Positions 16,951-25,849 of a stretch of DNA of 64,000 nt are shown in pieces; the first letter of the stretch is position 1, and the number at the start of each line of letters is the position of its first letter. The stretch comes from Parendozoicomonas haliclonae. Its GTDB lineage: Bacteria > Pseudomonadota > Gammaproteobacteria > Pseudomonadales > Endozoicomonadaceae. Where the stretch lies: the NCBI RefSeq assembly GCF_900174585.1, contig NZ_FWPT01000007.1, positions 62,001 through 126,000 of the forward strand, in the 5' to 3' direction. The notes beneath the pieces are model-generated. The model was not told where the DNA came from. It ran no database searches and was given only the letters and a program-made list of their open reading frames with translations. The translations under genes were made by a program, and so were the position numbers.

Positions 16951-17877
16951 ATGTCAGACGCTGACAAAGCGCACCAGGCTTCTTACCTATCGTTTCTGAA
17001 TATGAAAACGGTATGGCAGAGAGTCTGGCAACGCCTGTTTGACAAGGTGTGTCACTGGCTGACCCACGAACCACCCCTCCCCCACCCGATCAGCGACTAC
17101 GAAGAGCTGCGCCATGAACTCAAACCCGGCGATGTCGTTCTGGTTGAAGGCCGCTCCCGAGTTGCCCGCATTATTCAACGGTTGACCATGAGCCGCTGGA
17201 GTCATGCCGTGCTTTACCTCGGTCGGCTTGACGATATGGATGGCGAACCTTTTGAACAGCCGGTGATACAGCACTTTGATCGCTCATCGACTCACAAGCG
17301 CAACCCGCAGCTGATTATTGAAAGCGAACTGGGCATCGGCACAGTAGTGCGGCCACTATCGGTCTATCAGGGTGAGCATCTCAGAATATGCCGACCGGAA
17401 GGATTAACACCTTTAGATCGTAACAGGGTTCTGACCTATGCCTCATCGCGCCTTGGCCATGCCTATGATATTCGCCAGATACTGGACCTCTGCCGTCTGC
17501 TAATGCCAGGTGGCATCTTCAGCCGCTGGCGCTCAGTTCTGTTTCGCAAACCGGCTCCCGCGCCGCGCACCACCTGCGCCACTCTGATTGCCGAGGCCTT
17601 TAGCCTGGTGAACTTTCCGGTACGGCCACTGGTTACTCAGGACAAGCAGGGCCGCCGCCTTTATCCCCTTAACCCGCTGTACTGCACCCCCGGGGATTTT
17701 GATTACTCCCCCTGGTTTCAGGTGATGAAGTTCCCGGCACCAGAAACCAGTGCTCGTGGCTACTACCAGCGACTCCCCTGGCAACAGGAAGGTTCAGAAG
17801 AGCTGACCCATGAACACCTTGATGGCGAGACGCTGGAACAGCTGCGCAGCCATCGCTCCCGCTCACTGCAAACCTGA
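16951..17877 (+). CDS. YiiX-like permuted papain-fold (NlpC/P60-related) hydrolase
   Basis: A 308-residue protein of the YiiX/YebB-type circularly permuted NlpC/P60 group, thiol hydrolases that act on amide or thioester bonds, sometimes of lipids or peptidoglycan. ELKPGDVVLVEG leads into the domain. The candidate catalytic histidine is H85 in RWSHAVLYLG, an acidic residue lies in IESELGIG (124-130), and the cysteine is C209 in RTTCATLIAEAF, the permuted His-before-Cys order. I chose ATG 16951 because GAGGA lies seven bases upstream; an in-frame TTG at 16921 would add ten residues. No signal peptide is evident. The substrate is unknown, and a host-directed role is conceivable but unsupported. 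Confidence 0.75.
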   Translation: MSDADKAHQASYLSFLNMKTVWQRVWQRLFDKVCHWLTHEPPLPHPISDYEELRHELKPGDVVLVEGRSRVARIIQRLTMSRWSHAVLYLGRLDDMDGEPFEQPVIQHFDRSSTHKRNPQLIIESELGIGTVVRPLSVYQGEHLRICRPEGLTPLDRNRVLTYASSRLGHAYDIRQILDLCRLLMPGGIFSRWRSVLFRKPAPAPRTTCATLIAEAFSLVNFPVRPLVTQDKQGRRLYPLNPLYCTPGDFDYSPWFQVMKFPAPETSARGYYQRLPWQQEGSEELTHEHLDGETLEQLRSHRSRSLQT

Positions 17878-18488
17878 AATTATTCGACTGACACAAAAAA
17901 AGAACCCGGCAGCTGGGGGGAGCAAACCGGGTCAAGACCATATAGGAGTGAAACATTAGGTACACAATCCAAGTACCAAGGCCAACTCATAAATGACATA
18001 AATGTTCGCCAAAGAACTAGCCTTGCCAATACAACTGTTGGGGGACATCAATCGCATTGGCGAGAGTTAGTATTAACCAGAATGCCACCATTGCCAGTTC
18101 AGTATTAGATAATCTTTTTATATAGAAATCGTCGTAAATATTGCTTTGATCTGAAAGCCCAGGCTCAACGAAAGCCTGTTAAAAAGACACAAAGAAAACT
18201 GAACAATTAAAGAGTGAGAAGGACAAGAAAAAAGAAAACAGGAAGAGAAAAGAAATGCGTTGCCGTTTATATGCTTATTAAACGTCAATTTTAGGATAGA
18301 GATACTTCTGACACACTATCAAAGCGTACGACACGACGTGTCTTACTACGTGCCTTGCATTTTGTGCTGTGTCTTGTATTGGGTGCAGCGTCTTGCATTT
18401 GGCTTTTGGGGAAGCTTATTTGCAGGCATTGGCAATGTTAGCCATTGCCAAATGCACAACACTTCCCCCGCCATGGTAGAAACAGTAC
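17878..18488. other. Non-coding 0.6-kb stretch with terminator, repeats and hairpin
   Basis: No convincing gene. It holds a minus-strand intrinsic terminator (17895-17932), a purine-rich run at about 18180-18256, three imperfect ~18-19-base direct repeats (18347-18402, core TCTTGCATT), and a perfect 9-bp hairpin TTGGCAATG / CATTGCCAA (18429-18451). An 89-codon frame at 18260-18529 has no ribosome-binding site and overlaps the coiled-coil gene. The minus-strand terminator has no protein gene of its own nearby, so a small RNA is possible. Confidence 0.5.
17895..17932 (-). terminator. Intrinsic terminator without an assigned gene
   Basis: On the minus strand ACCCGG, a 17-base loop and CCGGGT are followed by T, C and seven Ts. 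The nearest upstream minus-strand gene stops 557 bases away at 18489. The 6-bp stem is short. Confidence 0.5.
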
Positions 18489-18884
18489 TTACGCTGGCTC
18501 GGCCTGCGCTTCAGTCTGTTCTGCCTTGAGTTTGTCCAACTCCACTTTGGCCGCATCAAGCTGCTGCTGGAGCTGCTTCTGCTTGGTCTTCATGGTGTTG
18601 TTTTCTGCAGTCATTGCACGGTTCTGATCCTGAAGACGCTTGATCTGCTTCTTCATGCGGTCAGGGTTATGCTCACGCAGAGTCTTGATTTCTTTATCGA
18701 GCACCTTGATCTGGTCAGCGGCTTTAACAGACTTGCCTTCCGCCTGTTCCAGCTTGCTCTTCAGACCTTGAACTTCTTCACTGTGCTTCGTGGTAATATC
18801 CAGAAGCGCTTCCAGCCGACGCTGCTCAATCAGCTCGAGCTCTTCATTTTTGAAGAAACGTCCGCCCATGCTGAGCGTTTCCAT
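18489..18884 (-). CDS. Coiled-coil protein of unknown function
   Basis: A 131-residue, highly charged protein that is almost entirely heptad-like from about residue 12 to 125 (ELELIEQRRLEALLDITTKH, then QIKVLDKEIKTLREH and QKQLQQQLDAAKVELDKLKAE), ending in an alanine/glutamate tail. No signal peptide or membrane segment. The start is the ATG at 18884 (METLSMGGRFF), with AGAGG eight bases upstream; the frame is open 32 codons further but lacks a better site. The GGRFFKNEELELI opening may be a conserved head. It lies alone upstream of the non-coding stretch and downstream of sdaA. I do not recognise the family. Confidence 0.7.
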   Translation of the reverse strand: METLSMGGRFFKNEELELIEQRRLEALLDITTKHSEEVQGLKSKLEQAEGKSVKAADQIKVLDKEIKTLREHNPDRMKKQIKRLQDQNRAMTAENNTMKTKQKQLQQQLDAAKVELDKLKAEQTEAQAEPA

Positions 18885-19167
18885 TGAATGTACCTCTACG
18901 TCTTGGACGATATCTTTCTGTGCGGGAATCAATTTGAAGTGAATTTTTTGAAGTGTATGAAGCCGCCGGATTATACACACTCTGAGTAAGATGTCAGCCC
19001 TTTTTGTCGAAAAAATTACTGACGGTTTATTACTTCATTGCTTGATCCGGACACCAGTTTTTATTTCGCAGGGTAACGTTATTACTCAGATCACAGAATC
19101 AAACGACGACTTCATGATAGGAACAATAGCGAGCGGGGGAACCCGACCCAGCGTTGCGGGGCGTACA

Positions 19168-20529
19168 CTAGCAATAAATGACGTTGACTGCCAGCCCCCC
19201 AAGCGAAGTTTCCTTGTATCGATCCTGCATATCCCGACCCGTCTGGTACATGGTGGCTATCACCTGATCCAGTGAAACCCGGTGAATACCATCACCCGAC
19301 AGGGCAAGACGCGCAGCATTAATCGCTTTTACTGCCCCCATGGTATTGCGTTCAATACAGGGTACCTGCACCAGTCCGGCAACCGGATCACAGGTCATTC
19401 CCAGATGGTGTTCCATGGCTATCTCGGCGGCATTCTCGACCTGAGCTACAGTACCGCCCCAGACTGCAGTCAACCCTGCAGCTGCCATCGAAGAGGCCAC
19501 ACCAATCTCGCCCTGACACCCGACTTCCGCCGCAGAGATAGAAGCATTGCGTTTGTACAGCATGCCAATGGCTGCTGCGGTCAGAAGCAAAGTGTGAATG
19601 CTGTCACGGCTGGCATGACTGTCATACTGCTGATGAAAAGCCACCACCGCAGGAATCACCCCTGCAGCACCATTGGTCGGTGCGGTCACTACACGACCAC
19701 CGGCAGCATTTTCTTCATTCACGGCCATGGCGCACAGGCTGACCCAGTCCATCACCCGCAGAGGATCCTGTTGTTTTTCCTCTGCCTGCCAACGCCGGAA
19801 CAACACTGGTGCACGGCGCTGCACCTGCAAGCCGCCCGGTAACTCTCCTTCGGTCTGGCAACCGCGCTGAATCGAGTCCTCCATCACCGACCACAAATCA
19901 TCCAGCCCCTCTGCAACCGCCTGTTCCGAATGCCCTAACGCCTGCTCATTGGCCCGCACCAGCTCAGCCATGGAGATATGATGCTGTTCACATAAAGTCT
20001 GCAGCTCTGCTGCAGACGAGAAGGCAAAAGGCACAGAAACCTCTTCCACAGTCTGACTCTCAGCCGACTGCTGATCCCTGCGGGTAATAAAGCCACCGCC
20101 CAGAGAAAACCAAACCTGGTTTAACAGTTCTGTCCCTTCAGCATTGAAGGCAATCAGCCGCAAACCATTGGGATGCTCTGGCAGAGGTTGATCCACAAAC
20201 AGCAGATCGTGCTTCAGGGAGAAAGATATGCTTTCACGATGCTGCAAAGTCAGTTCACCGGTGCTTTTCACGGTCTGCCAGATCATCGCCGCTTCATCAG
20301 CCGGAACCGTAGCGGGATGACAACCGGCCAGCCCTAATATCACCGCCCGATCCGTAGCATGTCCCCGGCCGGTTAAAGACAGAGCGCCATAAAGCGTGAC
20401 TTCAATACGAGCCACACCCAGGCCTGACAACTCCCTGGCAAATGCCCGTGCGGCCAACATGGGGCCAACCGTATGGGAGCTGGAAGGTCCGATACCGATT
20501 TTAAACAGATCAAAAATGCTGATTGTCAT
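19168..20529 (-). CDS. sdaA: L-serine dehydratase, single-chain iron-sulfur type
   Basis: This enzyme deaminates L-serine to pyruvate and ammonia using a [4Fe-4S] cluster, in the cytoplasm. It has 453 residues, as in E. coli SdaA/SdaB. The N-terminal beta domain opens [21 protein letters not shown]. The catalytic alpha domain has [41 protein letters not shown], and [22 protein letters not shown]; the cysteines in the last two segments are the cluster ligands. No regulator or serine transporter lies next to it. It is separated from pepD by the pepD terminator, so it is probably transcribed alone. Confidence 0.97.
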   Translation of the reverse strand: MTISIFDLFKIGIGPSSSHTVGPMLAARAFARELSGLGVARIEVTLYGALSLTGRGHATDRAVILGLAGCHPATVPADEAAMIWQTVKSTGELTLQHRESISFSLKHDLLFVDQPLPEHPNGLRLIAFNAEGTELLNQVWFSLGGGFITRRDQQSAESQTVEEVSVPFAFSSAAELQTLCEQHHISMAELVRANEQALGHSEQAVAEGLDDLWSVMEDSIQRGCQTEGELPGGLQVQRRAPVLFRRWQAEEKQQDPLRVMDWVSLCAMAVNEENAAGGRVVTAPTNGAAGVIPAVVAFHQQYDSHASRDSIHTLLLTAAAIGMLYKRNASISAAEVGCQGEIGVASSMAAAGLTAVWGGTVAQVENAAEIAMEHHLGMTCDPVAGLVQVPCIERNTMGAVKAINAARLALSGDGIHRVSLDQVIATMYQTGRDMQDRYKETSLGGLAVNVIYC

Positions 20530-20601
20530 AGTCCAACCATTGCAGTGTCTCTGTCTGAAGTTATCGGATCATTTCCTGACAAGGCAAGCCAGCCCTAAAA
20601 C

Positions 20602-20638
20602 AAAAATCCCCCGCCACATAAACATGCGACGGGGGATT
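20602..20638 (-). terminator. Terminator of pepD
   Basis: On the minus strand AATCCCCCG and CGGGGGATT form a 9-bp stem with a ~16-base loop, followed by TTTTGTTTT. It lies 27 bases after the pepD stop. Confidence 0.85.
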
Positions 20639-20664
20639 CTCAGAATGGTTAAGCCTTAGAGCAC

Positions 20665-22134
20665 TCAGGCTTTTACTGGCACCCGTGCCAGAGAGGCGGT
20701 CAGCAGCGTCCAGAATTTCTCGACACTGGCAATATGCACCATCTCATCCGGAGAGTGCGGGAAGCAGATGGTTGGGCCAATGGAGATCATATCCCAGTTC
20801 GGGTAGGCACTGCCGAGAATGCCGCATTCCAGACCGGCGTGAATCACTTTAATCTCCGGCTGTTTGCCAAACACATCCATGTAGGTTTCCTGCATGGCGG
20901 CGAGAATCGGGGAATCCATATTTGGCTGCCAGCCGGGGAACTGGCCTTTCAGAGCCACATCTGCACCGGCAAGGCGTAACAGGCCGGCAATCCGCTCACC
21001 AATCTCGGAAGTAGAGTCATCAACCAGAGAACGCGCGAAGCAGTTCACCACAACCTTGCCTTCCGCAACATTCATGATGGCGAAGTTGTTGGATGTCTCA
21101 ACAACACCTTCCACACTTTCGCTCATCCGATCCACACCGTTCGGCACAGCATGGAAAGCATCCAGCCAGATCTGCTGATCACGGGCCGCCATAACGGAAC
21201 CTGCGGCCTCACAGTTTTCAGCCGTAATGGTAACGCCGGCATCTGTTGCGGCCAGCAGATTGCGGGCGATGGCCTGCTGATGATCCATGGCAGCATTCAC
21301 AGCCTCGATCTGATCAGCCGGAACCGCAACTGTGGCAAAGGCTTCCCGTGGAATGGCGTTGGACAGGCTGCCGCCACGAATACTGCCGACACGGACACCC
21401 AGCTTGCTCAGCTCTTTCAGCAGGCTAACCAGAATCTTATTAGCATTGCCGCGCTGCAGGTGGATATCACAGCCGGAGTGTCCGCCTTTCAGGCCTTTCA
21501 CGGCGATGCGGAACCACTGGCTGTCCGCTGGAGTGGCTTCCTGCTCATAGCTTGCAGAAGCGTCAACATCGACACCGCCGGCACAGCCAACATAGAGCTC
21601 GCCTTCTTCTTCGGTATCCAAGTTCAGCAGAATATCGCCTTTCAGCCAGCCCGGCTGCAGAGCCTCTGCGCCTACCATGCTGCGCTCTTCATCAATGGTG
21701 AACAGGGCTTCAACGGGGCCGTGCTCAAGATCAGTACTGGCCAGCACAGCCAGACTGGCCGCAACGCCCATACCATTGTCGGAACCCAGGGTGGTGCCAC
21801 GGGCTTTCACCCATTCACCATCAATCCATGGCTGGATCGGGTCGGTAGAGAAGTTGTGATCCGTGTCTTCATTTTTCTGCGGCACCATATCCAGATGCCC
21901 CTGCAAAACGACACCGAAACGGTTTTCCATACCCGGCGTAGCCGGTTTACGGACAACAACATTACCGACAGCATCGACTTCCGCTTCGAGCTTATGCTCA
22001 GCAGCAAAGTTCAACACATAGTTGCGCAGGGCTTCTTCTTCACCAGACGGATGAGGGATCTGACAGATATCGTGGAAATATTGCCATACAGCCGCCGGAG
22101 CTAGCTGCTTGATGTCACTTTGATGTTCAGACAC
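20665..22134 (-). CDS. pepD: Aminoacyl-histidine dipeptidase (peptidase D)
   Basis: A zinc dipeptidase of the M20 family that cleaves Xaa-His and other dipeptides in the cytoplasm. The 489-residue length fits E. coli PepD (485). Metal-site motifs are present: GHLDMVPQK near residue 77, GTTLGSDNGMG, FTIDEERSMVGAE, and the late HAGLECGILG and SIGPTICFPHSPDEMVHI. I placed the start at a GTG (22134, MSEHQSDIK) because AAGGA lies eight bases upstream and the N-terminus then matches PepD; an in-frame TTG 17 codons earlier has no such site. It has its own terminator and is divergent from the unknown gene at 22317. Confidence 0.95.
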   Translation of the reverse strand: MSEHQSDIKQLAPAAVWQYFHDICQIPHPSGEEEALRNYVLNFAAEHKLEAEVDAVGNVVVRKPATPGMENRFGVVLQGHLDMVPQKNEDTDHNFSTDPIQPWIDGEWVKARGTTLGSDNGMGVAASLAVLASTDLEHGPVEALFTIDEERSMVGAEALQPGWLKGDILLNLDTEEEGELYVGCAGGVDVDASASYEQEATPADSQWFRIAVKGLKGGHSGCDIHLQRGNANKILVSLLKELSKLGVRVGSIRGGSLSNAIPREAFATVAVPADQIEAVNAAMDHQQAIARNLLAATDAGVTITAENCEAAGSVMAARDQQIWLDAFHAVPNGVDRMSESVEGVVETSNNFAIMNVAEGKVVVNCFARSLVDDSTSEIGERIAGLLRLAGADVALKGQFPGWQPNMDSPILAAMQETYMDVFGKQPEIKVIHAGLECGILGSAYPNWDMISIGPTICFPHSPDEMVHIASVEKFWTLLTASLARVPVKA

Positions 22135-22316
22135 GGGCTTAATCCTTCTAGTTATGTATGCATCGTTTATACACCCGGAACCCAAACGACCCCATAGGTG
22201 TTATCCGAAATTAAAAATTTATCCTGCTGGTCAGCCCTGCTGACACCGGAACAGGAACCGCCCCCATATCTTGCGCTCTAAGCCCGAACATCAGACCAGA
22301 CAGACAGGATTCCGCC

Positions 22317-23207
22317 ATGGATATGATAAAAGGTTTTTTCTTCGGCGGCAGTGCCAGCACCGCTTCTACAAAGGGAGAGACATCCCGCTCGAAACAAGTC
22401 AGATTCGAGCAGTGGGAAACTGAGTCAACCGACTCGTCCAGCAGCTATTTGAGCGATAACGAATCAGACGACGAGGCAACACATCCCCATAAAAAAGGGA
22501 TCTCTTCCCGCCTTATGAGTATCATCCGTGAAGAGACGGCCATGGCCAGCAAGATGGACCTGCATCGGCTTATGAACGACTTCTCATCCTATATCGCAGA
22601 ACATCCTGCCTGTGACTCTAGCCGTCAGGACAGCTATTACACCTTTCTCAAAGAGAATCGCAGCAAGACACAGTGTAAAGAGCTGTTAAGACTGTTTACC
22701 GATGCCAATATCAGCGAGTTCTACCCGAAAGCAAAATACCCACGGGATTACCAGAATGCTCTGAAAATGCGCACGGCCCTCAAAGCCGGTAGCAAAGGAC
22801 AATATCCAGAGCCTCCCAAGCCCACAAAAAAAGCAGTTACACCCAAAGCACTCTCCCGTAAAGAAAGAATGCAGCAGCTGAAAGCTGAACACCCTGGCCG
22901 TGAGAAGATGGAACGCTCCATCAACTCAGCCTTTGATCTCCACATGGACTTTATGTGTCAGCGCTCTGACCCATATGCCTCGGAAAAGAAGCAGCACAAA
23001 GAGTATGCCGACTCCCGCACGCTTGAACAGTGCCAGCATGCTCTGGCTTTCCTTGAGGAGAAAAGGTTAAAAAAAGAAATGAGTGGAGAATATTCAGTCT
23101 TTTTACCGGGCATGCGAGAACTGAGAAAAGTTCTGGAAAACCGCGAACAGGAACTGCTGCAGTCCGATATCCCGTCTACGCCGGTCCGGAAACGCAAAAA
23201 GTTCTAA
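22317..23207 (+). CDS. Unknown charged protein with duplicated domain; possible effector
   Basis: A 296-residue, cysteine-poor, very polar protein I do not recognise. Residues 11-55 are rich in Ser, Thr, Asp and Glu and look disordered. Two related ~75-residue helical segments follow, about 81-156 and 198-273. They align at RSKTQCKELLRLF versus RTLEQCQHALAFL and at YQNALKMRTAL versus GMRELRKVL, separated by a proline/lysine linker (YPEPPKPTKK). The end TPVRKRKKF resembles a nuclear localisation signal. There is no signal peptide and no membrane segment. The disordered Ser/Thr-rich N-terminus and basic tail would fit a type III or similar secreted effector, but this is inference. Its stop overlaps the convergent kef gene by four bases. 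Confidence 0.7.
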   Translation: MDMIKGFFFGGSASTASTKGETSRSKQVRFEQWETESTDSSSSYLSDNESDDEATHPHKKGISSRLMSIIREETAMASKMDLHRLMNDFSSYIAEHPACDSSRQDSYYTFLKENRSKTQCKELLRLFTDANISEFYPKAKYPRDYQNALKMRTALKAGSKGQYPEPPKPTKKAVTPKALSRKERMQQLKAEHPGREKMERSINSAFDLHMDFMCQRSDPYASEKKQHKEYADSRTLEQCQHALAFLEEKRLKKEMSGEYSVFLPGMRELRKVLENREQELLQSDIPSTPVRKRKKF

Positions 23208-25108
23208 GGCTCCTCAAAATCATCCAGATAGTTTTTGGGTGGAGGAGTCCAGCCTCGCTCACTGCGGCTATGACGATCCGAGCGATCGGTCTGCATAGCC
23301 GCTAGAATCTCCTTCTCAAGGGAGATAAACAGGGAGCGGTAGTGGTCGCCGGTCTGGTTTCCTTCCTCCCGCCAGGTCTGGAACATCTCATCGAAATGCT
23401 GTGATTCCATCTCACAAAAGCTCTGTTTCACTTGCTCAACCCTGAACGGGTGAATGCCCAGGCGTTGCAGAGCTTCACCGCCCATATTCAGCGCTGACTT
23501 GTAGGTTTCACTCACGGTAAAATCCGCCCCCGCATCCTGCAGCTCATAATGGTGGCCCCGGTCATAGGCGCGGGCCAGAATCTGAACATGGGGGAACTGA
23601 CGCCTCACCTCCGACACCAGTTCTACCGCACGGGTTTTGTCGTCTATGGCGACCACCAGCATTCTGGCATTGGCGATACCTGCTGTTTCCAGCAGATCAG
23701 GGCGCGTCGCATCGCCATAGTAGCTGGTGATATTCACGGCCCGTAACCGTTCCACCTGACTGGCCTGATGATCAAGCACAATAGTTTTGACCCCATTCGC
23801 CACCAGCAGGCGGTTAACGATCTGACCAAAGCGACCAATGCCGGCGATAATGACACTGCCCTGCTCGTCTATCGCATCCGGCTCCCTCGCCTCATCACGT
23901 TGTGCGTAGCGTGGAAAAATAACCTTTTCCAGCATAATAAACAGGAGCGGGGTCAGGAACATCGACAAAGCGACAACCATAGCCAAAATCTGTGCCAGCC
24001 CTTCCGGAAGCACATAACTGCTGACGGCATAACCCAGCAACACAAAACCAAATTCACCAGCCTGAGCCAGACTCAGACCGAACAGCCAGCGGTTGCCGTA
24101 ATGCACCCGAAACAAAACGGCCAAAACTAGAAGAACCATGACTTTTAACAGCATCAGCCCTAAGGTCAGACCAACAACCAATCCAAGATTGGCTTCCAGC
24201 ACAGTGAAATTGACACCAGCCCCGACAGTGATGAAGAACAATCCCAGCAACAAACCTTTAAAAGGCTCGATATTAGCCTCCAGCTCATGGCGGAACTCGC
24301 TGTTGGCGAGCACCACACCCGCCAGAAAGGTTCCCAAAGCCGGAGACAGGCCCACCAATCCCATCAGAGCAGCTATCCCGATCACCAGCATGAGCGCGGT
24401 TGCGGTAAAGGTTTCCCGCAAACCCGAATCCGCCACATACCGAAACAGCGGACGGCTGAGAAAGTGTCCGGCCAATACCAAGCCGGCCACAGTGGCAACA
24501 ACCACAAGCGCTGTCGCCCATCCCGGCAGATCTGCAACCAGACTGAGATCACCATGGGCACCGTCATCACCAGCAACCGCTGTCGCCTGTAACTCCGGCA
24601 GAGCCAATAACGGCATAAGTGCCAACATCGGGATAACGGCAATATCCTGAAACAGCAGTACAGAGAAGGCGCTATTGCCGCCCTCCGTTTTGGTCAGTCC
24701 TTTCTCGTTAAAGGTTTGCAGCACAATCGCTGTAGACGACAGAGAGAAGATCAACCCAATGGCCAATGCCATGGTCCATTTCACACCAAGAGCCATAGCA
24801 ATTCCGCAGACAGCAAGTGTCGTCAGCCCGACCTGCAGACCACCCAGCCCCAGCAGTTTGTTACGCATCTCCCACAACATGCGAGGCTGGAGTTCAAGAC
24901 CGACCAGGAACAACATCATCACCACGCCAAACTCGGCAAAGTGCTGGATAATATTGGTTTCCTGTCCGACCAGACCGGTGACTGGCCCGATAATAACCCC
25001 GGCAATCAGATAACCCAGTACCGAACCCAATCCGAGGCGTCTGGCCAGAGGCACCATAACCACAGCCGCAAAGAGAAAGATAAAGGCCTGAATAAAGTAT
25101 CCGGTCAT
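23204..25108 (-). CDS. Kef-type glutathione-regulated K+ efflux antiporter
   Basis: A 634-residue CPA2 transporter with a K+/H+ exchange domain and a cytoplasmic gate, protecting cells from electrophiles by releasing K+ and acidifying the cytoplasm. About 12 membrane segments fill residues 1-380, with the VLLFQDIAVIP loop and HELEANIEPFKGLLLGLFF (274-292), the regulatory-loop motif of KefB/KefC. An RCK/TrkA-N domain lies near 410-535 (GIGRFGQIVNRLL, YYGDATRPDLLETAG), then a C-terminal tail. The start is ATG 25108, overlapping the stop of the upstream ancillary gene (ATGA). Presence of the KefF/G-like partner supports true Kef function; KefB and KefC cannot be separated by eye. Confidence 0.93.
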   Translation of the reverse strand: MTGYFIQAFIFLFAAVVMVPLARRLGLGSVLGYLIAGVIIGPVTGLVGQETNIIQHFAEFGVVMMLFLVGLELQPRMLWEMRNKLLGLGGLQVGLTTLAVCGIAMALGVKWTMALAIGLIFSLSSTAIVLQTFNEKGLTKTEGGNSAFSVLLFQDIAVIPMLALMPLLALPELQATAVAGDDGAHGDLSLVADLPGWATALVVVATVAGLVLAGHFLSRPLFRYVADSGLRETFTATALMLVIGIAALMGLVGLSPALGTFLAGVVLANSEFRHELEANIEPFKGLLLGLFFITVGAGVNFTVLEANLGLVVGLTLGLMLLKVMVLLVLAVLFRVHYGNRWLFGLSLAQAGEFGFVLLGYAVSSYVLPEGLAQILAMVVALSMFLTPLLFIMLEKVIFPRYAQRDEAREPDAIDEQGSVIIAGIGRFGQIVNRLLVANGVKTIVLDHQASQVERLRAVNITSYYGDATRPDLLETAGIANARMLVVAIDDKTRAVELVSEVRRQFPHVQILARAYDRGHHYELQDAGADFTVSETYKSALNMGGEALQRLGIHPFRVEQVKQSFCEMESQHFDEMFQTWREEGNQTGDHYRSLFISLEKEILAAMQTDRSDRHSRSERGWTPPPKNYLDDFEEP

Positions 25109-25728
25109 GATCTTTCTCCCAGTTCCTTTGTCAGCAGCTCTGCGAGAGGATTCATTAATATCTCCTGCCGGGCTGCCGTGATATCCACCTGTTCGGACAC
25201 AAATGCCTTCAGCAGACGTTCCCATCGAGCCACATGCTCAGCCAGACGCTGATCCTCCACTGCGGTGCGTGCACCAAACAGCACCATCGGTGGGAGATAA
25301 ATCATGCCTGTCAGATTGGCGGTCTGCTCAAGGGGCTGAAGTAATTCACTGACCGTAAAGTGGTTAAAGCCTTCACGCTTATAGGCATGCTCTTCTCCAC
25401 CAGTACTCAGGGCACAGAAAAATAATTTCCCGCGTAAAGCCGTCCCTTCCTTACCGTAAGCAAAGCCATATTCGAGCACCAGATCCTGCCACTCCTTAAG
25501 AATGGAAGGGGTCGAATACCAATAGAGGGGAAAAAGGAAAACAATCACATCATGGCGCAACAGCCGCTGCTGCTCGCGCTCAATATTGATGTGGTAGGTT
25601 GGATATTCCGCGTAAAGATCCACACAGGTGACACCCTCAATCCTGCGGGCTGCCTCAAACAGAGGCTGATTCACTTCGGAACGGTTTTGGGAAGGGTGGG
25701 CATAGAGCACCAGAACCTTATTGGCCAT
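25105..25728 (-). CDS. Kef ancillary NAD(P)H oxidoreductase (KefG/KefF-like)
   Basis: A 207-residue flavodoxin-fold quinone reductase-like protein that binds and activates its Kef channel. It opens KVLVLYAHPSQNRSEVN, with DLYAEYP, FLFPLYWYSTPSILKEWQDLVL and the GFAYG...LRGK pattern seen in KefG and KefF. It is about 25 residues longer at the C-terminus than E. coli KefG. ATG 25728 is used, with AGAGAG upstream; two in-frame TTG codons precede it. Its TGA overlaps the ATG of the antiporter, so the pair is translationally coupled, as expected for a channel and its regulator. Confidence 0.9.
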   Translation of the reverse strand: MANKVLVLYAHPSQNRSEVNQPLFEAARRIEGVTCVDLYAEYPTYHINIEREQQRLLRHDVIVFLFPLYWYSTPSILKEWQDLVLEYGFAYGKEGTALRGKLFFCALSTGGEEHAYKREGFNHFTVSELLQPLEQTANLTGMIYLPPMVLFGARTAVEDQRLAEHVARWERLLKAFVSEQVDITAARQEILMNPLAELLTKELGERS

Positions 25729-25849
25729 CAACAAACTCTCTGAGCAATGTCTGCTTTCAAGTAAGTCTGTTCCATGACCTGCAGCCTGACAAATCAGAAG
25801 GCAGTGCCGGCTATAGCCAGCACTGCCAAAGGTGTTTTCTCAGAAGCTG

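Noticed and set aside
18260-18529. An 89-codon frame in the non-coding gap
   Set aside because: No ribosome-binding site, odd composition, and it runs into the coiled-coil gene on the other strand.
21151-22104. A 317-codon plus-strand frame across pepD
   Set aside because: Antisense to a complete dipeptidase gene with metal-site motifs.
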